The notes: generated from the letters alone by a model not told the origin. DNA of 41,530 nt from Clostridia bacterium (GCA_017502165.1 JAFVVO010000036.1:1-41530); one strand, 5' to 3'; shown: positions 6,552 through 14,876, counted from the first letter of the stretch. Numbers and translations: made by a program.

Positions 6552-7600
6552 GCTACACATGGTATCGGGGGTACATTAATAATATCTTCAACTCGCAAGT
6601 AAGATCCACTTAACTTAATAGAATTATATAATTCATTTGCAAAATCTATATTCTTTTCCTTTTTATGATTTTCAAGCCAGATATACAGATTTACATAATT
6701 GTTTAAATATTTTGTGGCAACGCCATTGTAGTTTCTCATAAATGTTCTAAAACGCCTATGCAAATTATTTACGTTTTGTAAATGATAAACGCCTTTTATT
6801 TCCGGCGGACTGGTATTATCCTTGGAAATAGTGTGCGCTGCAGTTTGAACTAACTCAATGTTAGTACCGTCAAAATACTTTTTTGTGCTATGTGCTTTAT
6901 CTGCGACAACGATAGTATCCTCTAAAAGACGATCTCCAAATGCATACGCAAGCATATCGCAATTAGCTGCACCGATACCCAAAACCTCGCCGTATACGTG
7001 ACCTTTTCGTTCAACTGCACACATGACACAAGCTTTACTACCTAATTTGCCTGCGTTGTCTGTTCCGCGCTTAAAAGCTTCGCGAGGCATAACAAATTTT
7101 TTGCTTTTTGTGTGGTTCCCTTTATAACTAACAGAAAAAAACATATCATCGGCTTCTACAATGCCACTCATAAACCGATTTTCTTGATCTCTTTGAAGAA
7201 GACCCAATATTTTATGTCGCCACAAAAACGCAGTGCGAACACTAATGCCACATTCTGAAGCACATTTTTCAAGAGAGCATCTGGATAATAATAAGGGAAT
7301 GTATTTCTTCCAAACATCAGGCGCACAATGGGAATGTGCAAATGCGGAAAAGGACGTGCTTGTAAAAGTACATCCGCAGGATCTACATCTATATCTCTGT
7401 TTGCCGTTCTTATCTTTTCCGAACTTTGCAATTTGAGAGCTCTCGCATTTTCGGCATGTAACAATTTGTGATTCTTGAAAACTCTCTTCTGTAGAATCCT
7501 CAACCTGTTGAAGAAGTTCAAAAATCCTATCTGCGATTGACTTCAACTCAGAACTATTAAGGTTGCCTATCTCATTGTAAACAGTATTAAATCTTCCCAT
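6548..7600 (-). CDS. IS1595-family transposase
   Basis: 350 aa, full length. Zinc ribbon CRKC (49-52) and CRSC (72-75), an HTH-like region around residues 105-130, then the catalytic core: EADDMFF (D151), VVADK (D234) and VNNLHRRF (N278, H281) followed by GVATKYLNNYVNLY, which I recognise as typical of the DDN-type IS1595 clade. It shares VSYKGNH with the 831-aa protein, so the two are distant relatives. The last 4 bp overlap the end of that gene tail-to-tail, so this is not a simple IS with its own ends between them. The start ATG at 7600 has AGAGAGG 5 nt upstream. It may move the locus in trans or together with its giant neighbour. Confidence 0.9.
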   Translation of the reverse strand: MGRFNTVYNEIGNLNSSELKSIADRIFELLQQVEDSTEESFQESQIVTCRKCESSQIAKFGKDKNGKQRYRCRSCGCTFTSTSFSAFAHSHCAPDVWKKYIPLLLSRCSLEKCASECGISVRTAFLWRHKILGLLQRDQENRFMSGIVEADDMFFSVSYKGNHTKSKKFVMPREAFKRGTDNAGKLGSKACVMCAVERKGHVYGEVLGIGAANCDMLAYAFGDRLLEDTIVVADKAHSTKKYFDGTNIELVQTAAHTISKDNTSPPEIKGVYHLQNVNNLHRRFRTFMRNYNGVATKYLNNYVNLYIWLENHKKEKNIDFANELYNSIKLSGSYLRVEDIINVPPIPCVA

Positions 7601-7776
7601 AAAAACCTCTCTTAAATATCTACAATTATATTATAGCCGATTGGCAACAATTTGTCAATAGGAAATTGTATAAAAATTCAGTTTTTTCAAGGGTTTTGGC
7701 AAAAAATTGGCTCTGTCAACAATTAAGTTCAATATAGCCAATTTCAAGGACAGATAAATAATGCTTGAAAAAATCG
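7601..7776. other. Gene-free stretch with inverted repeats
   Basis: No coding frame. AAATTGGCT (7704-7712) and AGCCAATTT (7736-7744) form a 9-bp inverted repeat, and a related GCCGATTGGC lies near 7636. This could be the edge or promoter of the transposase locus. Clear terminal inverted repeats for an IS were not found. Confidence 0.3.
7755..7772 (+). repeat. 18-bp direct repeat, left copy
   Basis: TAAATAATGCTTGAAAAA occurs here and again exactly at 9839-9856, where it contains the -35 box of the kinase promoter. The two copies bracket the lipoprotein and immunity-protein genes. Here no -10 box follows. Confidence 0.5.
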
Positions 7777-7812
7777 CGCAAAAAATAAACCCCGTGTTAC
7801 ATACGCGGGGTT
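7777..7812 (-). terminator. Intrinsic terminator of the lipoprotein gene
   Basis: A ~10-bp stem (AACCCCGTGT with ACGCGGGGTT, one G-U pair) lies 47 bp past the stop of 7859-9352 and is followed on the minus strand by TTTATTTTTT. Confidence 0.75.
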
Positions 7813-7858
7813 GTTGGTTTGTTGAAACGTGTTAAAAAACAATGGAGATATTTGTTGT

Positions 7859-9352
7859 TCAAGCAGAAGGTGTGTTGCTGTCATTGATAAGTTTATAATT
7901 CAAACTTTTTGCTATAGCATATTCTTCTGCCTTTGAATCTTTTTCTACATGCAACAGTATATTGTCTGGAAAAATAAACATCTCGTGTGTCGGAAACTCA
8001 GTCACATTAGCATAAATAACAAGTTCTTTAAATAAAGGGTAATACCCAAATGCATCTCCGCATATTTTTGTTACTGATTTGGGGATAGTGTACGTTTTAT
8101 CTGTTTTTCCTTCAGGATAAGCCACCAAAGTTGTTTTGTCATAATTAAATAACACACCGTCTTGGCTGGAAAAATAAGTGTTTTTTGAATCGACTTCTAT
8201 TTTTGTTAATGATGGACATCTAAAAAATGGATTTCCATCAATAAGGTCGACTTTTGAAGGAATCAGAAATTCAGTAATGGAATAACAACGATAAAAAGGG
8301 CTTCCCACTATAGCTGTAATGCTATCAGGCAATGTAATTGCGCTTGTTCTTTTGTGTTGATAAAATGCATTTGGTCGAATAATCGTTACGGGCTTACAGT
8401 TAATGTAATTGGGAATGGTTATGGGAGTTTCGGTGTCATTATATTCGTGTGAAATTATTTCTATAGCTCCGTTGGATTCTGCATACTCGTATTTTTTCAA
8501 CTCGTTTTCTGCAACAAACTCAACTTGTACAGGCTTAAAGGTTTTTTCGGTCTGTTGGTATTTTAACACAACGTTTACCGAGCCAATGCTTTTTATAACA
8601 CCATAAGAAACGTTTTGAGAACCTATGATTTCACATACGCCGTCATTGTCAACGTCGGCAACTTCAACGTTTGAAAATGTGCTGAACTTGAGAACGTTTT
8701 CGTTTTTGTTTTTAACTGTCCCGTTTTCATCAAAAAAGGAAGAATCTGTTTTGTTGCTTTCAAGAGTTATGGTTCTTTGGTAATTCAAGCTTGGGAATTT
8801 AATCAGAAGCTGATAATTGTCAAGCAACTCTCCCGTGAATCCAAAGTTTAATTCGTCATAAGGAATATCAGCGTCGGGACCGTTATATATGTAATCCGTT
8901 TTAGGAAAAGCGTATATGGATACAAGCTCATCTTTTGCTTGGAAAACCTGCAATTTATATTCGCCTATACCCATAGCGGTGCGAACGTTATTTACTATAA
9001 TTTCTTCGTCTGCATCGCCGTTTACGTCACCAATATATACTGAGGGATAATAGGTCGCGCACTCAACTAACGTTGTGGCAAGCAAAGAATCTTTGGTTTC
9101 TACCACAAGAACAGGGTTATACGGCTCTCCGCTGTTTTTGCCATAAACCCAAACGTTTTTAATATTACTGTCGGCTTTTTTTGATTTATAAGTTCCCAGC
9201 TCTGCGAGCTCGGCATACGTTGTATTGTTAACGGTTATCTCGTATAAGTCGTTTCTTTTTTCAATTTTAACGTTTGCTTTCTCGTTATCTGTGCAGGCAA
9301 TAAGTGAACACGCTAATATAAAAACCATAAATAATGATAATGCTTTTTTCAT
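7859..9352 (-). CDS. Lipoprotein with FG-GAP-like and leucine-rich (BspA-type) repeats
   Basis: 497 aa. The N-terminus is a lipoprotein signal peptide (MKKALSLF...ACSLIAC) with the lipidated Cys at residue 20. The middle contains two Asp-rich loops of FG-GAP/EF-hand type (DVNGDADEEI and DVDNDGVCEI). The C-terminal ~200 residues carry repeats such as I.IPNYI, ITLPDSIT, SLTKIEVD and YTIPKSVTKICGDAF, the LRR_5/BspA-like pattern common in surface proteins of gut Clostridia. It is probably exposed on the outer face of the membrane and binds ligands or other cells; the partner is unknown. It has its own terminator, and the Imm40-like gene is 42 bp upstream in the same direction. Confidence 0.85.
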   Translation of the reverse strand: MKKALSLFMVFILACSLIACTDNEKANVKIEKRNDLYEITVNNTTYAELAELGTYKSKKADSNIKNVWVYGKNSGEPYNPVLVVETKDSLLATTLVECATYYPSVYIGDVNGDADEEIIVNNVRTAMGIGEYKLQVFQAKDELVSIYAFPKTDYIYNGPDADIPYDELNFGFTGELLDNYQLLIKFPSLNYQRTITLESNKTDSSFFDENGTVKNKNENVLKFSTFSNVEVADVDNDGVCEIIGSQNVSYGVIKSIGSVNVVLKYQQTEKTFKPVQVEFVAENELKKYEYAESNGAIEIISHEYNDTETPITIPNYINCKPVTIIRPNAFYQHKRTSAITLPDSITAIVGSPFYRCYSITEFLIPSKVDLIDGNPFFRCPSLTKIEVDSKNTYFSSQDGVLFNYDKTTLVAYPEGKTDKTYTIPKSVTKICGDAFGYYPLFKELVIYANVTEFPTHEMFIFPDNILLHVEKDSKAEEYAIAKSLNYKLINDSNTPSA

Positions 9353-9394
9353 TTTTACAACTCCTTTGTTTTTGTGGGGTAATAGTGGAATGCT

Positions 9395-9709
9395 TTAGAG
9401 TTCCTTTGTTACAATTACTACAAAAAACGTAGTTCCGTTTAATTTTATATAATTTGAAATGTATTCATATGCTGTTTTGAAACCTTGTTCTACGTTGGTT
9501 TTATGATTTTGATTGGAGTCTGTATCATAGTACCAATTATCGTAATTGTGTTCTAATTTTTCCGTCAAAATATCTCCGCCTAAAACAATTTTGTTCTTAC
9601 TTTTCAGGTATTCAAGAACTAAAAGGGAGTCATCTATTTTCCACGCAGTTTCAAAATCAGAAAAATCTGTGGAAATAATCGTTTTATTTCCAAAAGTTAT
9701 TTTCTCCAA
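9395..9709 (-). CDS. Imm40-like immunity protein
   Basis: 104 aa. The pattern VLGGDILTEKLEHNYDNWYYD, then a helix (VEQGFKTAYEYISNY) and a final strand (FFVVIVT), matches my memory of immunity protein 40, found next to polymorphic toxins. Such proteins neutralise a cognate secreted toxin in the producing cell. No toxin gene is seen nearby, so this would be an orphan immunity gene. The start is TTG at 9709; an AGGAG lies about 10 nt upstream and no in-frame ATG fits, so the unusual start decides the N-terminus. The family call is from pattern memory. Confidence 0.55.
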   Translation of the reverse strand: MEKITFGNKTIISTDFSDFETAWKIDDSLLVLEYLKSKNKIVLGGDILTEKLEHNYDNWYYDTDSNQNHKTNVEQGFKTAYEYISNYIKLNGTTFFVVIVTKEL

Positions 9710-9838
9710 ACCGCATCAACTCCTTAAATAACTGCAATTATATTTCTACTTAAATAATAAACCATCAGAAACTCAAAGTCAATAGTGAATACACGGTAAA
9801 ATGAACATGTTTGTTTTTTAGATAGATAAATTAAACGT

Positions 9839-9856
9839 TAAATAATGCTTGAAAAA
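9839..9856 (+). repeat. 18-bp direct repeat, right copy
   Basis: Exact second copy of the 7755-7772 sequence. It overlaps the -35 region of the promoter of the following gene. Confidence 0.5.
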
Positions 9857-9877
9857 TTTGTATAAGTTTGGTATAAT
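9849..9877 (+). promoter_or_regulatory. Sigma-A promoter of the NahK-like gene
   Basis: TTGAAA (9849-9854), a 17-nt spacer and TATAAT (9872-9877) precede the start codon at 9916 by about 40 bp. Confidence 0.75.
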
Positions 9878-9915
9878 GGTTTGAGTGTTAAATAAGAAAC
9901 AGAAAGGCTTTTATT

Positions 9916-10971
9916 ATGAAAGATTTTTCAAACGTATTAAAGAACTTTGGTTTTCCTGAAGACAGCACAATGATTCCTTGGGGTAACGGCCACATTAACG
10001 ATACCTTCAGGGTTAATGACGAGTATCTTCTTCAAAGAATAAATACCAATGTGTTCAAGGACCCTAAAGGCTTAATGAACAACATTTATCTCGTAACGGA
10101 TTTCCTTTCTAAGAGAATCGTTGCGGCAGGGGGCGACCCTAAGCGCGAAACTCTTACCATCGTTAAAACTGTTGACGGCGAGCTTTTCTTTACTGACGAC
10201 GACGGCAAGGCTTACAGAATGTATCTCTTTATTGATAACACCCTGAGCCTTGATAAAGTAGAAGAAAAGGAAGATTTCTATTCTTGCGGCTTCGGCTTTG
10301 GTGACTTCCAAAGACAGCTCGGCGAGTTCGATGCTTCACTTTTAACAGAAACTATTGTAAATTTCCACAACACCCTTGCCCGCTTTGAAACCTTTGAAAA
10401 GGCAATAGCAGATAATAAATCAGGCAGACGTGATTTGGTTCAGGCTGAAATTGATTTTGCCCTTGCCCGCAAAGGCTTGGTTGAAGATATTATGGACAGA
10501 TATTCACGTCTTCCCTTGCGAGTAACCCATAACGATACCAAGCTTAACAACGTTTTGTTTGACGAAAAAACACGCAAGCCTCTTTGCGTAATCGACCTTG
10601 ACACCGTTATGCCCGGCAAGGCGGCAAACGATTTTGGTGACGCCGTTCGTTTCGGCGCTTCCACCGCCGCAGAGGACGAAACGGATTTATCAAAGGTTCA
10701 TTTTGATATTGAGCTTTACCGTGCCTTCGCCCAAGGCTTCCTTGCAGGCTGCGGAAACGTTTTAGGCGAAGAAGAACGCATTTCCCTTGCTTACGGTTGC
10801 ATTTTAATGACCTTTGAATGCGGTATGCGCTTCTTAACCGACCACCTGGAAGGCGACACCTACTTCAAGATACATAGAGAAAACCACAACCTTGACAGAT
10901 GCCGTACACAGTTTAAGCTTGTTTCCGAAATGGAACAACAGCTTGACAAAATGATTGAAATAGTGAAATAA
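9916..10971 (+). CDS. N-acetylhexosamine 1-kinase-like (APH-fold) kinase
   Basis: 351 aa, close to NahK length. An aminoglycoside-phosphotransferase fold is shown by the catalytic loop VTHNDTKLNNVLFD (D207) and the metal site CVIDLDTVMPG (D227). The N-terminal PWGNGHINDTF segment is typical of NahK-like kinases, often mis-annotated 'mucin desulfatase'. NahK phosphorylates GlcNAc or GalNAc at C1 with ATP, feeding sugars from mucin or milk glycans into UDP-sugar metabolism. No lacto-N-biose phosphorylase or transporter is beside it, so the substrate is inferred. The start follows AGAAAGG. Monocistronic, with its own promoter and terminator. Confidence 0.8.
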   Translation: MKDFSNVLKNFGFPEDSTMIPWGNGHINDTFRVNDEYLLQRINTNVFKDPKGLMNNIYLVTDFLSKRIVAAGGDPKRETLTIVKTVDGELFFTDDDGKAYRMYLFIDNTLSLDKVEEKEDFYSCGFGFGDFQRQLGEFDASLLTETIVNFHNTLARFETFEKAIADNKSGRRDLVQAEIDFALARKGLVEDIMDRYSRLPLRVTHNDTKLNNVLFDEKTRKPLCVIDLDTVMPGKAANDFGDAVRFGASTAAEDETDLSKVHFDIELYRAFAQGFLAGCGNVLGEEERISLAYGCILMTFECGMRFLTDHLEGDTYFKIHRENHNLDRCRTQFKLVSEMEQQLDKMIEIVK

Positions 10972-10976
10972 AAAAG

Positions 10977-11005
10977 TCCCGTTATCGAAAGATAACGGGA
11001 TTTTT
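10977..11005 (+). terminator. Intrinsic terminator of the NahK-like gene
   Basis: Perfect 10-bp stem (TCCCGTTATC / GATAACGGGA) with a GAAA tetraloop followed by TTTTT, starting 5 bp after the stop codon. Confidence 0.9.
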
Positions 11006-11103
11006 CAAAAATTAAACATTTGGTGATTTTTGATAATAGTTGTTTTTTCTTAGCCTACTTTTTTCAGACAGATATGTAAATTCCTAAAAATCTTTGCGGG
11101 GAA

Positions 11104-12693
11104 TTACATCAAACTATCAATAACCGCTTGGGCAACGCGGATGCCGTCAACGGCGGCGGACATAATTCCGCCTGCATAGCCTGCGCCTTCACCGCAGGGA
11201 TAAATCCCCTTTATTGAAGCTTCTGAAAATTCATCGCGAAGCACGCGGATTGGGGAAGAAGAACGGGTTTCAACGCCGGTTAAAACGGCGTCGGGGGCTG
11301 CAAAGCCCTTTATTTTTTTGTCAAATTCAGGCAAGGCTTGGCGGATTGAATCTACTGCAAAAGCGGGCAGGCAACCTGATATATCGCTCCAAGCAACTCC
11401 AAGGGGATAAGAGGGAGTAACTGCACCGCCCTTTGTTGATGGTTGATTTTTCATAAAATCACCAACAAGCTGGGCAGGGGCACGGAAGCTTCCGCCACCT
11501 AACAAAAAAGCGGCGCGCTCGTATTTTTGCTGAAATTCTATTCCTGCTAAAATATCGTCAGAGCCAAAATCCGAAGGCTCAACGTTGCAAAGCACCGCAG
11601 AGTTGGCATTTTCGCCATTTCTTGCAAAATTGCTCATACCGTTAACCACAAGGCAACCGTTTTCACTGGCGGCGGCAACCACCTGACCGCCGGGACACAT
11701 ACAGAAGGTGTAAACGCTTCTGCCTGGGGGCAAATGGCAGGAAAGCTTGTAGTCTGCAGGGGGCAGAAGATGAGCAAAGGTGCCAAACTGACTTTCGTTA
11801 ATCATTTCCTGCTTATGCTCAATTCTAACTCCAACGGAAAATGGCTTTTGTTCCATTTTGATTCCGTGATTTTTAAGCATCAGGAATACGTCCGTTGCGC
11901 TGTGTCCTGCGGCAATAATAAGCTTATCGGTTAGGATTTCTTCCTGACCGTTTTCGTTTTCAACAACAACCGCCGACAAGGTATTATCCTTTGCTTTTAT
12001 GTCCGTAAGCCTTGTTAAAAACCTGAATTCTCCGCCTAAGGAGATGATTTTTTCTCGTAGATTTTCAACTATATTGCAGAGGTTATCTGTACCTAAGTGA
12101 GGTTTTGAAAGGTATAAAATTTCCTCAGGCGCACCGCAGGCAACGAAGGTTTCAAGCACTGTGCGGCAACGCTCGTCTTTGATGTTTGTGGTAAGCTTTC
12201 CGTCAGAAAACGTGCCTGCGCCACCTTCACCGAACTGCACGTTTGTTTTTTCGTTAAGAACACCGCAGGAGAAGAATTTTTCAATCTCCTGCTTTCTTTC
12301 CTTAGCCGTTGCGCCACGCTCAATTATAATGGGTTTTAAGTTTGCAAGTGACAAAATATACCCTGCAAAAAGGCCTGCAGGCCCTGCACCGCAAACAATC
12401 GGGCGGTGCTTTGGCGTTTTAGGAGTTTTAATTTGAATTGGCTCGGGCGCAACAAAAATACGGGCATTTTTGTTCTTTGCGTTTTGAAGAACCTTGTTCT
12501 CATCACCAAGAACGGTTACACCTAAGGTGCAGGCAAAGAAAACGTCATTTTTATGCCGTGCATCTACTGATTTTTTCAAGAACTTAACGTCTTTTATTTT
12601 ATCTTTTTCAAGGCGCAGTTTTTTAGCAACGAGAGACGTTATCTGTTGCTGAGAGTATTCTAATTCAATTCTTACGTTAGTTAACTCTATCAT
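11104..12693 (-). CDS. FAD-dependent dehydrogenase, COG2509 type
   Basis: 529 aa. An N-terminal ~95-residue domain is followed by a Rossmann dinucleotide-binding motif (CGAGPAGLFAG, residues 101-111) and a second FAD motif (VQFGEGGAGTFSDGKL), then LIIAAGHSATDVF and a C-terminal GIYPCGEGAGYAGGI that closes the FAD site. This arrangement identifies the uncharacterised COG2509 flavoprotein family, common in Firmicutes; the substrate is not known. The gene is convergent with the NahK-like gene and divergent from the spoIIA operon. Length is normal and no defect is seen. Confidence 0.85.
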   Translation of the reverse strand: MIELTNVRIELEYSQQQITSLVAKKLRLEKDKIKDVKFLKKSVDARHKNDVFFACTLGVTVLGDENKVLQNAKNKNARIFVAPEPIQIKTPKTPKHRPIVCGAGPAGLFAGYILSLANLKPIIIERGATAKERKQEIEKFFSCGVLNEKTNVQFGEGGAGTFSDGKLTTNIKDERCRTVLETFVACGAPEEILYLSKPHLGTDNLCNIVENLREKIISLGGEFRFLTRLTDIKAKDNTLSAVVVENENGQEEILTDKLIIAAGHSATDVFLMLKNHGIKMEQKPFSVGVRIEHKQEMINESQFGTFAHLLPPADYKLSCHLPPGRSVYTFCMCPGGQVVAAASENGCLVVNGMSNFARNGENANSAVLCNVEPSDFGSDDILAGIEFQQKYERAAFLLGGGSFRAPAQLVGDFMKNQPSTKGGAVTPSYPLGVAWSDISGCLPAFAVDSIRQALPEFDKKIKGFAAPDAVLTGVETRSSSPIRVLRDEFSEASIKGIYPCGEGAGYAGGIMSAAVDGIRVAQAVIDSLM

Positions 12694-12770
12694 AAATTCA
12701 CCTACTGATTGAACATATTATATCACAAAAGTGTTTTAATTACAAACGGCAAAAATAGAAAAAAGCAGAC

Positions 12771-12797
12771 AAAGTTTTTGCGTCATTAACAGAGAAT
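12771..12797 (+). promoter_or_regulatory. Candidate sigma-H promoter of the spoIIA operon
   Basis: AAAGTTTTT (12771-12779), 11 nt, then AGAGAAT (12791-12797) matches the sigma-H consensus (RnAGGAWWW, N11-12, RnnGAAT) with two mismatches in the -35 element. In Bacillus subtilis spoIIA is transcribed by sigma-H. The predicted +1 would fall very close to the start codon (12812/12821), leaving a short leader. Confidence 0.45.
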
Positions 12798-12811
12798 ATC
12801 ATATTAAGGAG

Positions 12812-13105
12812 ATGAACAATTTGGAACTGGTACTTGAATTAAGAGGAGAAATCGACCACCACAGAGCCGAAAGCCTGCGGCAAAGGCTGGATAAGGAAAT
12901 TTTAGAAAGCGGTGCCGACAAGGTGATTTTTGACCTTTCGCACGTTACGTTTATGGATTCAAGCGGAATAGGCGTGCTTCTTGGCAGATACAAGCTGTTT
13001 GCCACGCGAAAGCTCTATTTATTCGGGGCAAACGAAACGGTTGACCGTCTGCTTACTATGGCAGGGGTGTATTCCGTTATGCCCAAATATGAAGAAAATC
13101 TTTAA
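12812..13105 (+). CDS. spoIIAA: SpoIIAA, anti-sigma-F factor antagonist
   Basis: 97 aa, a single STAS domain: GEIDHHRAESLR, then VIFDLSHVTFMDSSGIGVLLGRYK. The serine of DSSGIG is the site phosphorylated by SpoIIAB. Dephosphorylated SpoIIAA binds SpoIIAB and frees sigma-F in the forespore. The order spoIIAA-spoIIAB-sigF confirms the call. The start is uncertain: AAGGAG abuts the ATG at 12812 with no spacer, whereas TTG at 12821 has a 9-nt spacer and may be the true start (94 aa). The first beta strand looks shorter than usual in either case. Confidence 0.92.
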   Translation: MNNLELVLELRGEIDHHRAESLRQRLDKEILESGADKVIFDLSHVTFMDSSGIGVLLGRYKLFATRKLYLFGANETVDRLLTMAGVYSVMPKYEENL

Positions 13106-13121
13106 CCTAAGGAGTAGCACG

Positions 13122-13559
13122 ATGAAAAATTCCGCTATTATAAAATTTCAGTCCTTGTCACAAAACGAGAGCTTTGCGCGAATCTGCGTTTCGGGCTTTA
13201 TTGCGCCCCTTAACCCCACCGTTTCACAGCTTGCCGACATTAAAACCGCCGTAAGCGAGGCGGTAACAAACGCCATTGTTCACGGGTATCCCGATAGCGT
13301 AGGCGAAATAGAAATGCGTCTTTATTCTGACAAAAATTTAGTAAAAATCGAAATCGTTGACGATGGCGCAGGCATTGACGACGTTGAACGCGCAAGAGAG
13401 CCCTTTTTCACCACCTGCTGTGACGGAACACGCTCGGGAATGGGCTTTATGGTGATGGAGAGCTTTATGGATTCCGTTACGGTGGTTTCGGCAATAGACG
13501 AGGGAACTCGCGTTGTAATGACTAAAAGGGTTGGCAAAGACAGTGAAATGGGAAACTGA
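13122..13559 (+). CDS. spoIIAB: SpoIIAB, anti-sigma-F factor and serine kinase
   Basis: 145 aa, a GHKL-fold ATPase. The N box (SEAVTNAIVHGYPD, E46 and N50), G1 box (DDGAGIDD) and glycine-rich lid (FFTT...RSGMGFMVME) are all present. SpoIIAB binds sigma-F and holds it inactive, and phosphorylates SpoIIAA. AAGGAG lies 8 nt before the ATG at 13122, which sets the start; the open frame extends upstream through spoIIAA in another frame. It follows spoIIAA by 16 bp and overlaps the start of sigF. Confidence 0.95.
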   Translation: MKNSAIIKFQSLSQNESFARICVSGFIAPLNPTVSQLADIKTAVSEAVTNAIVHGYPDSVGEIEMRLYSDKNLVKIEIVDDGAGIDDVERAREPFFTTCCDGTRSGMGFMVMESFMDSVTVVSAIDEGTRVVMTKRVGKDSEMGN

Positions 13560-14262
13560 CAACACTCTGCGCCTTATAGAAGAATCAAAAAAGGGAAACA
13601 CGCGTGCCACGGAAATTCTCGTTAAAGAAAACGAGCCGTTGGTTAAATCCATAATTAAGCGTTTTTTAGGAAGAGGCATTGAATACGACGATCTGTTCCA
13701 AATCGGCAATATCGGCTTGCTGAAGGCGATTTCGGGCTTCAATCCTGACTTCAGCGTGCGGTTTTCAACTTATGCGGTGCCTATGATTTCGGGTGAGGTT
13801 AAGCGCTTCGTGCGCGATAACAACCTGATAAAAATGCCCCGTTCTCTAAAGGAATTGCAACAAAAAATCCGTTTTCTCCGCCAAAAGCTTACTGTAGAGC
13901 AAGGGTGCGAACCTACGGTGGAGGAGCTTGCCGAAAAATTGGAGTGTCAGGTAGAAGATATCATTCTTGCCCTTGATTCCATGAACGCCTGCGCATCACT
14001 TGACGAGCCTGCCTTTGAGGAAGAGGGCGTCACTAAAATGGATTTATTGGCGGACAAAAAGGATAAGGGAAATCTGCTTGATAAAATTGCCCTGCGCCAA
14101 TGCATCGACCAGCTTGACGAACGGGAGAAAACCGTAATTTTTTTACGGTATTATAAGGATTTTACTCAAACGAGAATTTCGGAAATTTTAGGAATTTCCC
14201 AGGTACAGATTTCCCGAATAGAAAGCCGCACCATCGAAAAGCTAAAAAGAAAATTAGGCTGA
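13531..14262 (+). CDS. sigF: RNA polymerase sigma-F factor, forespore-specific
   Basis: 243 aa from TTG 13531, or 239 aa from GTG 13543. Region 2 (DDLFQIGNIGLLKAISGFNPDF and RFSTYAVPMISGEVKRFVRD), region 3 and region 4 HTH (FTQTRISEILGISQVQISRIESR) are intact. Sigma-F directs the first forespore genes. The start overlaps the 3' end of spoIIAB by 17-29 bp, so the two are translationally coupled. Neither start is ideal: AAAGGG abuts the TTG and lies 12 nt from the GTG. Regulated through the SpoIIAA/SpoIIAB partner switch. Confidence 0.93.
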   Translation: MAKTVKWETDNTLRLIEESKKGNTRATEILVKENEPLVKSIIKRFLGRGIEYDDLFQIGNIGLLKAISGFNPDFSVRFSTYAVPMISGEVKRFVRDNNLIKMPRSLKELQQKIRFLRQKLTVEQGCEPTVEELAEKLECQVEDIILALDSMNACASLDEPAFEEEGVTKMDLLADKKDKGNLLDKIALRQCIDQLDEREKTVIFLRYYKDFTQTRISEILGISQVQISRIESRTIEKLKRKLG

Positions 14263-14302
14263 TACTCCTTAAAAAGAAAGCTATATAAAAGACAAAATAA
14301 AA

Positions 14303-14330
14303 AAACAGGTGTTGCAACCTGTTTTTTGTT
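14303..14330 (+). terminator. Intrinsic terminator, probably bidirectional
   Basis: AAACAGGT / ACCTGTTT hairpin with a T-rich tract rightward and A-rich sequence on the left (T-rich on the minus strand). It lies between the convergent sigF and 14354-14704 genes and could serve both. Confidence 0.75.
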
Positions 14331-14353
14331 TTGTGTCTATCTCTATTTGTAAA

Positions 14354-14704
14354 TTATTCTTCGTCTTCCTCTTCTTCCTCTTCCTCGTTATTTTCCATTT
14401 CGGCCATAACTTCGAGAGAGTCTTCAGCGGTATCGGGAAGCATATCGTCATCGTCTTCATAGTCATCAGCGCCGACGTCTTCCTTGTCTTCCCTTTTCAT
14501 TTTTTCGATGCGGCAAGCATAGCAGAGTTCTTCCCCTTCTTCAAGATAATTCTCGTTACATTCGGGGCAAAGCTTATACTCCTCATCAAGTTCAAGCTCA
14601 GGCTGACCTTGAATTTTTCCCATATCCACAAGACAAACCTTGCAATACTGCTCGGTTTCCTCATTGATATAGTTAAGCATACATCTGGGACATTTAATAT
14701 ACAT
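14354..14704 (-). CDS. Zinc-ribbon protein with acidic C-terminal tail
   Basis: 116 aa. Four cysteine pairs (CPRC, CKVC, CPEC, CYAC) within the first ~65 residues suggest two small zinc ribbons. The last ~45 residues are extremely acidic, ending in a Glu/Asp run. No membrane segment. Paired zinc ribbons with an acidic tail suggest a nucleic-acid- or protein-binding adaptor, but no family function is known to me. Divergent and convergent neighbours are unrelated, so it is probably a single-gene unit. Confidence 0.75.
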   Translation of the reverse strand: MYIKCPRCMLNYINEETEQYCKVCLVDMGKIQGQPELELDEEYKLCPECNENYLEEGEELCYACRIEKMKREDKEDVGADDYEDDDDMLPDTAEDSLEVMAEMENNEEEEEEEDEE

Positions 14705-14876
14705 TAAAATTCACCTCGTAACATAGTGGATACATTATATGTGATTTCTATTAAATTGGCAAGTGAAATTTTCATCACTTTAATATATTGTATTATTTGC
14801 CCTGTTTTTATGCTACACGGCTCGTTTTTTGCCGTTAAGACGTGTGTTTTTACAAAAAAACCTGCTCTAAAAAAAT

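Noticed and set aside
4056-7600. Simple IS element with its own terminal inverted repeats
   Set aside because: No matching inverted ends were found by eye around either transposase, and the two genes overlap at their 3' ends.
62-9870. TTTGTATAAGTTTG at 66 and 9857 as att sites of a 9.8-kb element
   Set aside because: A 14-bp AT-rich match is expected by chance in 41 kb; no integrase gene is in the window.
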